Source: Pseudarthrobacter chlorophenolicus A6
GTDB lineage: Bacteria > Actinomycetota > Actinomycetes > Actinomycetales > Micrococcaceae
Direction: 5' to 3'
Length of the DNA stretch: 64,000 bases
NCBI RefSeq assembly: GCF_000022025.1
Contig: NC_011886.1
Coordinates: forward strand, 2,056,980-2,120,979
The translations under genes and the position numbers were made by a program. Positions 1 to 9,774 of this stretch are shown here, piece after piece. Below the pieces are notes generated by a model. That model was not told the DNA's origin and searched no databases. It was given only the letters and a program-made list of their open reading frames with translations. How positions within the stretch are numbered: the stretch's first letter is position 1; each line of letters opens with the position of its first letter.

Positions 1-980
1 TCCAGGCCGGTGAGATGAACCTGGGCGCGCTGACCGCCTTCATCGCCTACATCCTGCAGATCCTCCTGGCCATCATGATGTCCATGTACGTGCTGATGAC
101 GGCCCCGCGGGCGGCAGTCTGCGCCGAGCGGATCTCTGCGGTGCTGGATACCGAACCTTCAGTCGCAGGCCCTGCCGGCCTCCCGCCGTCGCGCCCTGCC
201 GTGGCCGCGGGAGATCCGATTTCGCCCCTGGCCGGGCCCGGAGCCCTGGAGTTCAGGGGTGTGGGCTTCTCCTACCCTGGAGCGGAAGCGCCGGTCCTCG
301 CCGACCTGAACTTCGTGGCTGCGCCGGGGACCACCACGGCTATCGTGGGGTCCACAGGCAGCGGCAAATCAACACTGCTGAACCTGGTCCCGAGGTTCCT
401 CGACACCACCGAAGGCCACATCCTCCTTGACGGCACCGATGTCCGCGAACTGCCGCTGGACCTCCTGCGCAGATCCATGTCGATTGTCCCGCAACACTCC
501 CACCTCTTTTCCGGGACCATTGCGGACAACCTGCGGATGGCCTCACCCGGCGCCTCCGACCACGAACTCTGGGAGGTTTTGGAGGCGGCGCAGACCATGC
601 GCTTCATGCGGGACCTTCCGCTGGGGCTGGCAACGCCGGTAGGGCAGGGCGGCACCAACCTCTCCGGCGGGCAGCGGCAGCGGCTGTGCATCGCCCGCGC
701 CCTGTTGCGCAAGGCCCCGCTGTACCTCTTTGACGACAGTTTTTCCGCACTGGACTACGACACGGACACCAGGCTTCGGCAGGCCCTGGACGTCCGGCTG
801 GCCGCGGCCACCAGGATTATCGTGGCCGAACGCATCGCCGCGGTGGATGACGCCCACCTGATACTGGTGCTCGACGGCGGGCGGCTCGTCGCGCAGGGCA
901 CGCACGGCGAGTTGCTGGAGACGTCCCCTACCTACCGGGAGATCGCCGATTCGCAGCTTGCCCTGGACGGGCCGCAATGA
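1..980 (+). CDS. ABC exporter half-transporter with degenerate ATPase site (5' end outside window)
   Basis: Only the last transmembrane helices and the ATPase domain are present; the frame is open from base 3, so the gene starts upstream of the window. The ATPase shows Walker A GSTGSGKST, Q-loop QHSHLF and signature LSGGQRQR. Two catalytic positions are unusual. Walker B reads LYLFDDSFSALD, with Asp where the catalytic Glu is expected, and the switch loop reads VAERIAAV, with Glu where the His is expected. Family knowledge: this pattern marks the non-hydrolytic site of heterodimeric exporters such as TM287/288. The stop codon overlaps the ATG of the next gene (ATGA), so the two partners are probably translationally coupled. 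The substrate cannot be told from the sequence. Confidence 0.9.
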   Translation, partial: QAGEMNLGALTAFIAYILQILLAIMMSMYVLMTAPRAAVCAERISAVLDTEPSVAGPAGLPPSRPAVAAGDPISPLAGPGALEFRGVGFSYPGAEAPVLADLNFVAAPGTTTAIVGSTGSGKSTLLNLVPRFLDTTEGHILLDGTDVRELPLDLLRRSMSIVPQHSHLFSGTIADNLRMASPGASDHELWEVLEAAQTMRFMRDLPLGLATPVGQGGTNLSGGQRQRLCIARALLRKAPLYLFDDSFSALDYDTDTRLRQALDVRLAAATRIIVAERIAAVDDAHLILVLDGGRLVAQGTHGELLETSPTYREIADSQLALDGPQ

Positions 981-2782
981 CGGCGGCACCCGGCACGGAA
1001 ATGGGCGGGGCCGGTTTCTGGCGCACGGCCGGCAGGCTGCTGGGCCTGCTCCAGCCGTTCCGGGCCCTCATGCTGGGTGCCGTCGCCGCCACCTGCGCGT
1101 TCGCGGCCCTGAACGTGGCAGCCCCCAAACTGCTCGGCGACGCCACAGACATTGTGGTGGACGGTGTGGTCAGGGGAGCACTGGACCAGGAAGGGCTCGG
1201 CCTCCTGCTGGCTGCCGTGTCGCTGATGTACATCTTCACGTCGCTGTTCAACTGGGTGCAGGGTTCCCTGACCGCCCGGTCCGTCCAGGGTGTCATGTAC
1301 GGACTGCGCGGCGCCGTGGAAGGCAAACTGCACCGGCTCCCGTCCACCTACTTCCGGGAGCGGTCCCGCGGCGACGTGCTGAGCCGGGCCACCAACGACA
1401 TCGACAACATCTCCCAGGCGTTGAACCAGCTTCTCACCCAGCTGATCATGTCCGTCCTGATGCTGTTCGGGTCGCTCGCCATGATGCTGTGGATTTCCCC
1501 TCTCCTCGCCTGCATCGCCATCGCCTCCGTTCCGCTCTCCATGGGTGTCACAGTGCTCGTGGCCCGCAGGTCGCAGGAGCATTTCGCGCGCCAATGGAAG
1601 GAAACAGGGGAGCTGAACTCCCACGTGGAGGAATTCATCACGGGCCACGAGGTGATCAAGGCCTTCGGGCAGCAGCCGCAGGCAGCCGAGGTCTTCGCGA
1701 GCAGCAACAGCCGGTTGGCCCGCGCGGCCACCAAAGCGCAGTATTCGGCCGGCGTGGTGCAGCCCCTGATGGTGCTGATGGCAAACCTCAACTACATTGC
1801 CGTCGCGGTGGTCGGCGCTCTCCAGGTCATCGCAGGCGCCATGACCATCGGCGGGATCCAGGCATTCATCCAGTTCAGCAGGCTTTTCACCCAGCCGGTG
1901 GGCCAGATCGGCGGTCTCCTCAACCTGATCCAGTCCTGCGCGGCATCGGCGGAACGCGTGTTTGCCCTCCTTGACTCGGAAGAGGACGCGGACAGCGGCA
2001 CCCTGGAAGCGCCATCGGGCGGGCGGATCGTCTTTGACAACGTGACGTTCGGCTACCCCGGGGCGGCGCCCGCAGTCCGGAACCTGTCATTTGCCGTGGA
2101 ACCTGGCCAGATGGTCGCCATCGTTGGCCATACCGGGGCGGGCAAAACCACGGTGGTGAACCTGCTGATGCGGTTCTACGAACCGGGCACTGGCCTGATC
2201 ACGATGGGCGGCACCGACATCGGCGCTGTCCAGCTGGACCGGCTCCGCGGGCAGTTCGGTGTGGTGCTTCAGGACACGTGGCTGTTTGGCGGCACCATCA
2301 GGGACAACATCGCCTATGGACTGCCCGGCGCCACCGAAGAAGAAATCCGGGCCGCCGCGGAGGCCAGCTACGTGGACCGCTTCGTCAGGTCGCTGCCGGA
2401 CGGCTACGACACCGTGCTGGAAAACGGCGGCGAACCCCTCAGCCAGGGCCAGCGGCAACTCATCACCATCGCGCGGGCACAACTCGCCGGCCGGGAGGTG
2501 CTGATCCTCGATGAGGCAACCAGTTCCGTCGATTCCAGGACGGAACTGCTGATCCGGCAGGCCATGCTCCGGCTGCGGCGGGGGAGGACCAGCTTTGTCA
2601 TCGCGCACCGTTTGTCCACGGTCAGGAACGCTGATCTAATTCTCGTCATGGACCACGGACGCATTGTTGAGCAGGGCACGCACCAGGGCCTCTTGGCCGC
2701 GAACAGCTTTTACGCACGGCTCTACAACGCCCAGTTCTCGGCGGCGCCGCGCCGCTCCGGTGCCCTTGAGGCCGGGCTGTGA
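977..2782 (+). CDS. ABC exporter half-transporter, catalytically competent partner
   Basis: A full-length 601-residue half-exporter: an N-terminal six-helix membrane domain, then an ATPase domain with Walker A GHTGAGKTT, Q-loop QDTWLF, Walker B VLILDEATSSVD and switch loop IAHRLSTV, all canonical. Its signature is LSQGQRQL rather than LSGGQ. In TM287/288-type heterodimers the altered signature faces the altered Walker B of the partner, so together with the preceding gene this predicts one canonical and one degenerate ATP site. It overlaps the preceding gene by 4 bases and the following GntR gene by 4 bases, so the three probably form one operon. Multidrug or lipid export is the usual role; the substrate is unknown. 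Confidence 0.93.
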   Translation: MTAAPGTEMGGAGFWRTAGRLLGLLQPFRALMLGAVAATCAFAALNVAAPKLLGDATDIVVDGVVRGALDQEGLGLLLAAVSLMYIFTSLFNWVQGSLTARSVQGVMYGLRGAVEGKLHRLPSTYFRERSRGDVLSRATNDIDNISQALNQLLTQLIMSVLMLFGSLAMMLWISPLLACIAIASVPLSMGVTVLVARRSQEHFARQWKETGELNSHVEEFITGHEVIKAFGQQPQAAEVFASSNSRLARAATKAQYSAGVVQPLMVLMANLNYIAVAVVGALQVIAGAMTIGGIQAFIQFSRLFTQPVGQIGGLLNLIQSCAASAERVFALLDSEEDADSGTLEAPSGGRIVFDNVTFGYPGAAPAVRNLSFAVEPGQMVAIVGHTGAGKTTVVNLLMRFYEPGTGLITMGGTDIGAVQLDRLRGQFGVVLQDTWLFGGTIRDNIAYGLPGATEEEIRAAAEASYVDRFVRSLPDGYDTVLENGGEPLSQGQRQLITIARAQLAGREVLILDEATSSVDSRTELLIRQAMLRLRRGRTSFVIAHRLSTVRNADLILVMDHGRIVEQGTHQGLLAANSFYARLYNAQFSAAPRRSGALEAGL

Positions 2783-3159
2783 GCTCCACAGCCGACTTCC
2801 CCGGGACGTGGAAGCCCAATGCCACCAGCACCGTGGCCCTGTTTGAACAGCTGCGCCTGCAGGTGATCCACCAGGTGGATAACGGGGTGCTGGCTCCCGG
2901 TACCAGGCTGCCTGCCGTCCGGGCACTCGCGGAGCGGCTGGACGTCGCACCGCACACCGTGGCGCGCGCGTACAAGGAGCTCGAAGCAGCAGGGATTGTG
3001 GCAACCCGGGGCAGGAACGGCACCGTGGTCTGCGCGCGTGACGAACGCCTCGAAGGGTTGTCCGATGCCGCTGCGGCCTACGCCGCCACCGCCAAGGCGC
3101 AGGGGGCAACGTTCGCGGAAGCGGTGAAGCTGCTGGCCGCCGCCTACGATGTTCCCTGA
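2779..3159 (+). CDS. Short GntR-family (YtrA-like) transcriptional regulator
   Basis: A 126-residue protein that is almost entirely a GntR winged-helix domain. The recognisable core runs from LFEQLRLQVIHQVDNG through LPAVRALAERL to HTVARAYKELEAAGIV, followed by about 40 residues with no effector domain. This short layout is typical of the YtrA subfamily, which often controls adjacent ABC transporter genes. The GTG start lies inside the stop of the exporter gene (GTGA overlap), which supports co-translation and a role in regulating that exporter; the regulatory link is inference. Confidence 0.85.
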   Translation: MSSTADFPGTWKPNATSTVALFEQLRLQVIHQVDNGVLAPGTRLPAVRALAERLDVAPHTVARAYKELEAAGIVATRGRNGTVVCARDERLEGLSDAAAAYAATAKAQGATFAEAVKLLAAAYDVP

Positions 3160-3177
3160 GGGCGGAACCGTGCGCGT

Positions 3178-3206
3178 TCGAAGAAATTTTCGATTAGCAT
3201 TATGGG
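3178..3206 (+). promoter_or_regulatory. LexA-like SOS box and leaderless-type promoter of uvrA
   Basis: Bases 3178-3193 read TCGAAGAAATTTTCGA, a 16-base dyad matching 10 of the 12 fixed positions of the actinobacterial LexA consensus TCGAAC-N4-GTTCGA. Immediately downstream, TAGCAT at 3195-3200 fits a TANNNT -10 box and stands exactly 6 bases before the GTG of uvrA. No Shine-Dalgarno sequence is visible, so the transcript probably begins at the start codon. LexA bound here would cover the promoter. Confidence 0.65.
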
Positions 3207-6128
3207 GTGCCTAAAGCCGTAGCCGAAGAAACAGCCGTCCCCGCTTCCTTCACCGCCACCTCCGCCGACACCCCCCAACGCCACGATCTCTCCCGGCTTG
3301 TGGTCAAGGGCGCGCGCGAGCACAACCTGCGCAACGTGGACCTCGACCTGCCCCGCGACGCCATGATCGTCTTCACCGGACTGTCCGGTTCCGGTAAATC
3401 CTCGCTCGCCTTCGACACCATCTTCGCCGAAGGCCAGCGACGCTACGTCGAGTCCCTTTCCGCCTACGCGCGCCAGTTCCTGGGCCAGGTGGACAAGCCC
3501 GACGTCGACTTCATCGAAGGACTGTCGCCGGCGGTCTCCATCGACCAGAAGTCCACCAGCAAGAACCCCCGGTCAACGGTGGGAACCATCACCGAGATCT
3601 ACGACTACATGCGCCTCCTGTGGGCACGCGTCGGCCGGCCGCACTGCCCCGTGTGTGGCGAGCCCGTGGCCAAGCAGACGCCGCAGCAGATCGTGGACCA
3701 GCTGCTGGAGCTTGAGGACGGAACCCGCTTCCAGGTCCTCGCACCCGTAGTCCGGGGACGCAAGGGCGAATTCGTCGACCTCTTCAAGGAGCTTTCGGCC
3801 AAGGGGTACTCCAGGGCACGGGTTGACGGCGACCTCATCCAGCTCAGCGATCCGCCCAAGCTCGGCAAGCAGTACAAGCACACCATCGAAGTGGTGGTGG
3901 ACCGCCTGGTGGTCAAGGAAGGCATCAGCCAGCGCCTTACCGACTCCATCGAAACCGCCCTCGGCCTCGCCGAAGGCCGGGTCCTCGCCGAATTCGTCGA
4001 CCTCGACGCAGACGACCCCGGCCGCACGCGGGCGTTCTCCGAAAACCTGGCCTGCCCCAACGAACACCCGCTGGCCATCGACGAAATCGAACCACGGTCC
4101 TTCTCCTTCAACAACCCGTTCGGAGCCTGCGCTGCCTGCAGCGGCATCGGCACCAAGCTGGAAGTGGATGACGAACTGATCGTCCCCAACCCCGAGCTCT
4201 CCCTGTCGGAAGGCGCCATCGCGCCATGGTCCCTGGGAACCGCAACCACAGAGTACTGGAACCGGCTCCTGGAGGGCCTGGCCAAGGAACTCGGGTTCTC
4301 CATGGACACCCCCTGGGAAAAACTGGGCAAGGACGTCCGCCAGACGGTCCTGCACGGCAAGGACCACAAAGTGGTGGTGCAGTACCGCAACCGGTTTGGC
4401 CGCGAACGCAAGTACAGCACCGGCTTCGAAGGCGCCATCCAGTACGTCCACCGCAAGCACGGCGAAACCGACTCTGACTGGGCGCGCGACCGCTACGAAG
4501 AGTACATGCGCCAGATTCCCTGCCCTGCCTGCAACGGAGCGCGCCTGAACCCGGCTTCACTGTCGGTCCTGATCAATGGCAAGTCCATCGCCGAGGTGGC
4601 AGCTCTGCCCATGCGTGAATGCGCGGCGTTCCTGGACAACCTTGTCCTCACCGGCCGTGAAGCGCAGATTGCCCACCAGGTGCTCAAGGAGATCCAGGCC
4701 AGGCTGACCTTCCTCCTGGATGTGGGACTGGAGTACCTGAACCTGGAGCGCCCGTCCGCCACCCTGTCCGGCGGCGAGGCGCAGCGTATCCGCCTGGCCA
4801 CCCAGATCGGTTCCGGCCTGGTGGGTGTCCTCTATGTCTTGGACGAACCGTCCATCGGTCTTCACCAGCGCGACAACCGCCGCCTGATCGACACCCTCAC
4901 CAGGCTCCGCGACATGGGCAACACCCTGATCGTGGTGGAGCATGACGAGGACACCATCCATGTGGCGGACTGGATCGTCGACATCGGACCCGGCGCCGGT
5001 GAGCACGGCGGCCAGGTGGTCCACTCGGGTTCCTATAAGGAGCTCCTCGACAACACGGACTCCCTGACCGGCGACTACCTGTCCGGCCGTAAGAGTATCG
5101 AGATTCCCAAGAAGCGCCGCAAGTACGACAAGAAGCGTGAACTGAAGGTCGTCGGCGCGCGGGAGAACAACCTCACGAACGTGGACGCAACGTTCCCGCT
5201 GGGCCTGCTGACCGCCGTCACGGGCGTCAGTGGCTCCGGCAAGTCCACGCTCGTCAACGAAATCCTCTACAAGGTGCTCGCCAACAAGCTCAACGGGGCC
5301 AAGCAGGTGGCAGGCCGTCACAAGACGGTCCAGGGCCTCGAACACCTCGACAAGGTGGTCCACGTTGACCAGAGCCCCATCGGGCGGACACCGCGTTCAA
5401 ACCCCGCCACCTACACCGGCGTGTTCGACAACATCCGCAAGCTTTTCGCCGAGACCACCGAAGCGAAGGTCCGCGGTTACCTGCCCGGCCGGTTCTCCTT
5501 CAACGTCAAGGGCGGCCGCTGCGAAGCATGCTCGGGCGACGGCACCCTGAAGATCGAGATGAACTTCCTCCCGGACGTCTACGTGCCCTGCGAGGTGTGC
5601 CATGGCGCCCGGTACAACCGGGAAACCCTTGAAGTCCACTACAAGGGCAAGACCATCGCCGATGTCCTCAACATGCCCATCGAGGAAGGTGCCGAGTTTT
5701 TCGCGGCATTTACGCCCATCGCACGGCACCTGAACACGCTCGTGGACGTCGGCCTGGGCTACGTCCGCCTCGGTCAGCCCGCCACCACCCTCTCCGGTGG
5801 CGAGGCCCAGCGCGTGAAACTCGCAGCCGAGCTGCAGAAGCGGTCCAACGGCCGCAGCGTCTACGTCCTGGACGAGCCCACCACGGGCCTGCACTTCGAG
5901 GACATCCGGAAGCTGCTGCTGGTCCTGCAGGGTCTGGTGGACAAGGGCAACACGGTCATCACCATCGAGCACAACCTTGACGTCATCAAGAGCGCGGACT
6001 GGATCGTTGACCTGGGGCCCGACGGCGGCTCCGGCGGCGGCAAGATCGTGGCCACGGGAACCCCCGAGCAGGTGGCCACGTCCACCACCAGCCACACCGC
6101 CGCGTTCCTGGCCGAAATCCTCAGCTGA
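3207..6128 (+). CDS. uvrA: Excinuclease ABC subunit A (UvrA)
   Basis: The damage-recognition ATPase of nucleotide excision repair, 973 residues. It has two ABC modules: Walker [10 protein letters not shown] near residues 58-66, signature [12 protein letters not shown] and Walker [11 protein letters not shown]; then [21 protein letters not shown] and [10 protein letters not shown]. Zinc-finger cysteines are visible ([30 protein letters not shown]). Acts with UvrB and UvrC; uvrC lies 1.5 kb downstream and uvrB is not in the window. The GTG start is chosen because an upstream ATG at 3202 runs into a stop and the -10 box is spaced for a leaderless start. About 26 residues precede the usual N-terminal [11 protein letters not shown] motif. 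A LexA-like box suggests SOS induction. Confidence 0.98.
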   Translation: MPKAVAEETAVPASFTATSADTPQRHDLSRLVVKGAREHNLRNVDLDLPRDAMIVFTGLSGSGKSSLAFDTIFAEGQRRYVESLSAYARQFLGQVDKPDVDFIEGLSPAVSIDQKSTSKNPRSTVGTITEIYDYMRLLWARVGRPHCPVCGEPVAKQTPQQIVDQLLELEDGTRFQVLAPVVRGRKGEFVDLFKELSAKGYSRARVDGDLIQLSDPPKLGKQYKHTIEVVVDRLVVKEGISQRLTDSIETALGLAEGRVLAEFVDLDADDPGRTRAFSENLACPNEHPLAIDEIEPRSFSFNNPFGACAACSGIGTKLEVDDELIVPNPELSLSEGAIAPWSLGTATTEYWNRLLEGLAKELGFSMDTPWEKLGKDVRQTVLHGKDHKVVVQYRNRFGRERKYSTGFEGAIQYVHRKHGETDSDWARDRYEEYMRQIPCPACNGARLNPASLSVLINGKSIAEVAALPMRECAAFLDNLVLTGREAQIAHQVLKEIQARLTFLLDVGLEYLNLERPSATLSGGEAQRIRLATQIGSGLVGVLYVLDEPSIGLHQRDNRRLIDTLTRLRDMGNTLIVVEHDEDTIHVADWIVDIGPGAGEHGGQVVHSGSYKELLDNTDSLTGDYLSGRKSIEIPKKRRKYDKKRELKVVGARENNLTNVDATFPLGLLTAVTGVSGSGKSTLVNEILYKVLANKLNGAKQVAGRHKTVQGLEHLDKVVHVDQSPIGRTPRSNPATYTGVFDNIRKLFAETTEAKVRGYLPGRFSFNVKGGRCEACSGDGTLKIEMNFLPDVYVPCEVCHGARYNRETLEVHYKGKTIADVLNMPIEEGAEFFAAFTPIARHLNTLVDVGLGYVRLGQPATTLSGGEAQRVKLAAELQKRSNGRSVYVLDEPTTGLHFEDIRKLLLVLQGLVDKGNTVITIEHNLDVIKSADWIVDLGPDGGSGGGKIVATGTPEQVATSTTSHTAAFLAEILS

Positions 6129-6210
6129 CCGCAGCACGGATTCCGCGGGAAGTATTCCGCTGGTGGAATGCGAGTTTCGGGCACCCGTAAAGGCATGAGA
6201 AACTAACCCG

Positions 6211-6927
6211 GTGACTTCAACAACAGTGCCCGTGATCTTTGACCTGGACGGCACTCTTGTCGATCCTGCCGGTGGGATAACTGACGGAATCTCCTCGGCC
6301 CTGAAGGAGCTGGGACTTCCCGTGCCCAGCCAGGACCTGCTCGATTCCATGATCGGCCCCAAGCTCAGCGACGCCCTGCTTAACGTGGCGCAGGTCCCGG
6401 CGGACCGCCTCGACGACGTAATCCGCCGGTACCGCGCCTACTATGCGGAGACCGGAATCGCCCAGGGCCGGCTGTACCCGGGGATCCGGGAAGTCCTTGA
6501 AACCTTCGTGGCTGCCGGCCTGCCCATCGCCGTGGCGACGCAGAAGCCCCAGACCATCGCCCGGACCGTCCTGGCCCACCACGGCATCGACGGACTCTTC
6601 CGCGGCATCCACGGCTCCGCTGACAATGAATCCGCAGTGGACGGCGTCCCTCTGGGAAAGACGGAGATCATCGCCGCCGCCCTGAAGGACCTCGACACCC
6701 ACCACGCTGTCATGGTGGGGGACCGCGCGCAGGACGTCTCTGGCGCCATTGCCAACGGCCTGGACTGCATTGGCGTGGCGTGGGGGTTCGCGCCGGACGG
6801 TGAGCTGGAGGGTGCGGGTGCCTTCACCGTCGTCGCGAGCGCCGCCGAACTCGTCACCGCCGTGGAGCGGCTGCAGTCCATCCATGCCTCCGCCATGAGC
6901 GAGGTGACCAACGATGGAAATGTTTGA
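6211..6927 (+). CDS. HAD-superfamily phosphatase (phosphoglycolate phosphatase-like)
   Basis: A 238-residue haloacid dehalogenase-type hydrolase. Motif I FDLDGTLVD supplies the nucleophile and acid-base aspartates; ATQKP is motif II; the Lys of GKTEII and the GDRAQDVSGA loop match motifs III and IV. The cap lies between motifs I and II as in Gph/PpaX-like enzymes, which hydrolyse small phosphate esters such as 2-phosphoglycolate; the substrate here is not determined. The GTG start has no clear ribosome site; GAAACT six bases upstream could be a weak leaderless -10. The 3' end overlaps the following acyltransferase by 14 bases, so the two are probably co-expressed. Confidence 0.88.
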   Translation: MTSTTVPVIFDLDGTLVDPAGGITDGISSALKELGLPVPSQDLLDSMIGPKLSDALLNVAQVPADRLDDVIRRYRAYYAETGIAQGRLYPGIREVLETFVAAGLPIAVATQKPQTIARTVLAHHGIDGLFRGIHGSADNESAVDGVPLGKTEIIAAALKDLDTHHAVMVGDRAQDVSGAIANGLDCIGVAWGFAPDGELEGAGAFTVVASAAELVTAVERLQSIHASAMSEVTNDGNV

Positions 6928-7582
6928 TGTCGTCCGCTGGACCACACGCAACCTGATCTCCGGCACCTGCCGGCCCACCGTCGTCGGCCTGGAAAACGTC
7001 CCCAAGGACGGGCCGTTCATCGTGGCCCCCAACCACCTGTCCTTCTTTGACAGCGTCATTGTCCAGGCCCTCATGCCCCGCCCGGTGGCGTTCTTCGCCA
7101 AGGCCGAGTACTTCACCACCGGCGGTGTCAAGGGCAAGGTCATGAAGGCCTTCTTCGAATCCGTCGGATCCATCCCGGTGGAACGCGGTGAGCAGGCAGC
7201 CAGCGTCCAGGCGCTGAAAACGCTGTTGGACATCCTTGAATCAGGCAAGGGAATCGGTATCTACCCGGAGGGCACCCGCTCCAGGGACGGCGTCCTCTAC
7301 CGGGGCCGCACGGGCGTGGGCTGGCTGGCACTGACCACTGGTGCACCAGTGGTCCCTGTGGGCCTGATCGGTACCGAAAACCTGCAGCGGGCAGGAGAGA
7401 AGGGCGTTAAGCCGCAGCATTTCACCATGAAGGTGGGGGAGCCGCTCTACTTCGACAAGACCGGACCGGATCACTCCCTGCCCGCCCGCCGGGAAGTGAC
7501 GGACCGCATCATGGACGCCATCGCTGAACTCAGCGGTCAGCAGCGCTCCACCAGCTACAACCAAAGCAAAGCCGCAGAGTAG
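6914..7582 (+). CDS. 1-acyl-sn-glycerol-3-phosphate acyltransferase family protein
   Basis: A 222-residue PlsC-type acyltransferase that would add a fatty acyl chain to a lysophospholipid at the membrane. The catalytic HX4D box is NHLSFFDS and the phosphate-binding box is YPEGTRSRDG; both are intact. A hydrophobic N-terminal region fits membrane association. The ATG lies inside the preceding HAD gene and is preceded by GAGGTGA, a good ribosome site, which supports this start. Pairing of a HAD phosphatase with a PlsC domain recalls SerB-PlsC fusions in actinobacteria, so a joint role in phospholipid synthesis is possible but inferred. Confidence 0.92.
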   Translation: MEMFDVVRWTTRNLISGTCRPTVVGLENVPKDGPFIVAPNHLSFFDSVIVQALMPRPVAFFAKAEYFTTGGVKGKVMKAFFESVGSIPVERGEQAASVQALKTLLDILESGKGIGIYPEGTRSRDGVLYRGRTGVGWLALTTGAPVVPVGLIGTENLQRAGEKGVKPQHFTMKVGEPLYFDKTGPDHSLPARREVTDRIMDAIAELSGQQRSTSYNQSKAAE

Positions 7583-7669
7583 GGCGGCGCGGTTACGCCC
7601 ATGGCTTATCCGCAGGGCGGACCGCGCGGCGGATAGCCGCCGGCGGCCATGCCGGGCGGCCCGGCTCAG

Positions 7670-7681
7670 TAGACTGTATAG
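7670..7681 (+). promoter_or_regulatory. Leaderless-type -10 box of uvrC
   Basis: TAGACT at 7670-7675 is a TANNNT -10 element; six bases (GTATAG) separate it from the GTG of uvrC. There is no Shine-Dalgarno sequence, so transcription likely begins at the start codon. No LexA-like dyad is seen here, unlike uvrA. Confidence 0.55.
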
Positions 7682-9706
7682 GTGGCAAATCCAGCAAGTT
7701 ACAGGCCCCGGACCGGTGAAATCCCCACCAACCCGGGCGTCTACCGGTTCCGGGATCCGCACGGACGGGTCATCTACGTGGGAAAGGCCAAGAGCCTCCG
7801 TTCCCGCCTGAACTCGTACTTCGCCAACCCCGCCGGGCTGCTGCCCAAGACCTACGCCATGGTCCATGCGGCCAGCAGCGTGGAGTGGACCGTGGTGGGC
7901 AGCGAGCTGGAGTCCCTGCAGCTGGAATACACCTGGATCAAGGAATTCAAGCCACGCTTCAACGTGGTGTTCCGCGACGACAAGACTTACCCGTACCTGG
8001 CCGTCACGCTCGGCGAAAAATACCCCCGGGTGCAGGTGATGCGCGGTGACAAGCGGAAGGGGACCCGCTACTTCGGGCCTTACACCGCCGGCGCTATCCG
8101 CGAAACCATGGACACCCTGCTCCGGGTCTTCCCTGTCCGCAGCTGCAGCGCCGGGGTGTTCAAACGTGCCGAGTCCAGCGGGCGTCCGTGCCTGCTGGGT
8201 TACATCGACAAGTGCTCGGCGCCCTGTGTGGGCAGGATTTCCCCGGAGGACCACCGGGCCCTTGCCGAAGACTTCTGCGCCTTCATGGGCGGGGAAGCGA
8301 AGCGGTTCACCAACAAGCTCGAAAAGCAGATGGCCGCCGCCGTGGCCAGGTTGGACTACGAACAGGCCGCCCGCATCCGCGATGACATCACGGCCCTGCG
8401 GAAGGTCTTCGAGCGCAATGCCGTGGTGCTTGCCGAGGACACGGATGCCGACGTGTTCGCGCTCCACGAGGATGAACTCGAGGCAGCCGTGCAGGTCTTC
8501 CACGTCCGCGGCGGCAGGATCCGCGGCCAGCGGGGCTGGGTGGTGGAAAAGGTGGAGGACTTCACCACGCCGGACCTCGTGGAACACCTGCTCCAGCAGG
8601 TCTACGGCGAGGACGGCGAGACCCACGGCCGGCTGCCGCGGGAGGTGCTGGTTCCCGTGGCACCCAGCAACGCCGAGGAACTGACGGAGTGGCTCAGCGG
8701 TATCCGCGGCGCCAGGGTGGACGTCCGGGTCCCCCAGCGGGGAGACAAAGCCGCCCTGATGTCCACCGTCCGGGAGAACGCCGAGCATGCCCTGAAGCTG
8801 CACAAGACCCGCCGCGCAGGAGACCTCACCGTACGGTCGCAGGCCCTCCAGGAACTCCAGGAAGCGCTGGACCTCCCCGTCCCGCTGCTGCGCATCGAAT
8901 GCTTCGACGTCTCCCATGTCCAGGGAACCAACGTGGTGGCGTCCATGGTGGTGGTGGAGGACGGGTTGCCCAAGAAATCCGATTACCGGAAGTTCTCCAT
9001 CACCGGACCGGCCGCCTCCGATGACACCGCCGCCATGCACGACGTCCTCACCAGGCGCTTCCGCCACTACCTCCAGGACAAGTCCGCCCAGGTGGACGAG
9101 GACGTCCTCGAAGCGGGCACCGCCGAGGCCGCAGCAGAAGCAGCTGCAGACGCTGCCGCCGAGGCTGCCGTGGCGGACACCACCACCCCCATCCCGAAGA
9201 CCAAGTTCGCCTACCCGCCCAACCTGGTGGTTGTCGACGGCGGGCAGCCGCAGGTCAATGCGGCCGCTCGCGCCCTGGCGGACCTGGGCATCGACGACGT
9301 TTACGTGGTGGGCCTGGCCAAGCGGCTGGAGGAAGTATGGCTGCCGGACAGCGACTTCCCGGTCATCCTTCCCCGCACGTCGCAGGGCCTGTACCTGCTG
9401 CAGCGCATCCGCGACGAGGCGCACAGGTTCGCCATTTCGTTCCACCGCCAGAAACGCGGCAAGGCCATGACCGTGTCGGCGCTGGACGGCGTCCCGGGGC
9501 TGGGCGCCTCCAAGCGCAAGGCACTGCTGGCACACTTCGGGTCGGTCAAGGGCGTCAAGGCGGCAACACCCGAGGAGCTCGCGCAGGCAAAGGGGATCGG
9601 CCCGGCCCTGGCGGCTGCGATCGTGAGCCACTTCACCGGAGGCGGTCCCGCAGCGGTCACAGTGCCGGCCATCAACATGACCACCGGCGAAATCATTGAA
9701 ACTTAG
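7682..9706 (+). CDS. uvrC: Excinuclease ABC subunit C (UvrC)
   Basis: The dual-incision nuclease of excision repair, 674 residues. In order: an N-terminal GIY-YIG nuclease domain ([22 protein letters not shown]), a cysteine cluster region, a UVR domain ([18 protein letters not shown]) that binds UvrB, an RNase H-like second nuclease domain ([12 protein letters not shown]), and tandem helix-hairpin-helix motifs near the C-terminus ([18 protein letters not shown]). An alanine-rich insertion of about 25 residues near nt 9110-9180 lies within the RNase H-like domain and is likely a surface loop. The GTG start fits the -10 spacing. It heads the classic uvrC-rapZ-yvcK-whiA cluster. Confidence 0.98.
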   Translation: MANPASYRPRTGEIPTNPGVYRFRDPHGRVIYVGKAKSLRSRLNSYFANPAGLLPKTYAMVHAASSVEWTVVGSELESLQLEYTWIKEFKPRFNVVFRDDKTYPYLAVTLGEKYPRVQVMRGDKRKGTRYFGPYTAGAIRETMDTLLRVFPVRSCSAGVFKRAESSGRPCLLGYIDKCSAPCVGRISPEDHRALAEDFCAFMGGEAKRFTNKLEKQMAAAVARLDYEQAARIRDDITALRKVFERNAVVLAEDTDADVFALHEDELEAAVQVFHVRGGRIRGQRGWVVEKVEDFTTPDLVEHLLQQVYGEDGETHGRLPREVLVPVAPSNAEELTEWLSGIRGARVDVRVPQRGDKAALMSTVRENAEHALKLHKTRRAGDLTVRSQALQELQEALDLPVPLLRIECFDVSHVQGTNVVASMVVVEDGLPKKSDYRKFSITGPAASDDTAAMHDVLTRRFRHYLQDKSAQVDEDVLEAGTAEAAAEAAADAAAEAAVADTTTPIPKTKFAYPPNLVVVDGGQPQVNAAARALADLGIDDVYVVGLAKRLEEVWLPDSDFPVILPRTSQGLYLLQRIRDEAHRFAISFHRQKRGKAMTVSALDGVPGLGASKRKALLAHFGSVKGVKAATPEELAQAKGIGPALAAAIVSHFTGGGPAAVTVPAINMTTGEIIET

Positions 9707-9774
9707 CTAGGGTAAGTGGCGGGGTTTGCGCCGGCGCTGCCCCGCGGACCAACAACGGAAATGGGGCGGACTCA

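Noticed and set aside
9110..9180. Alanine-rich insertion in uvrC as a possible frameshift or repeat expansion
   Set aside because: The frame is kept and conserved motifs continue on both sides; such loops vary in length among actinobacterial UvrC proteins.
7241..9631. 796-codon open frame on the minus strand
   Set aside because: It lies entirely antisense to plsC and uvrC, has no domain likeness and reflects high-GC codon bias in the shadow frame.
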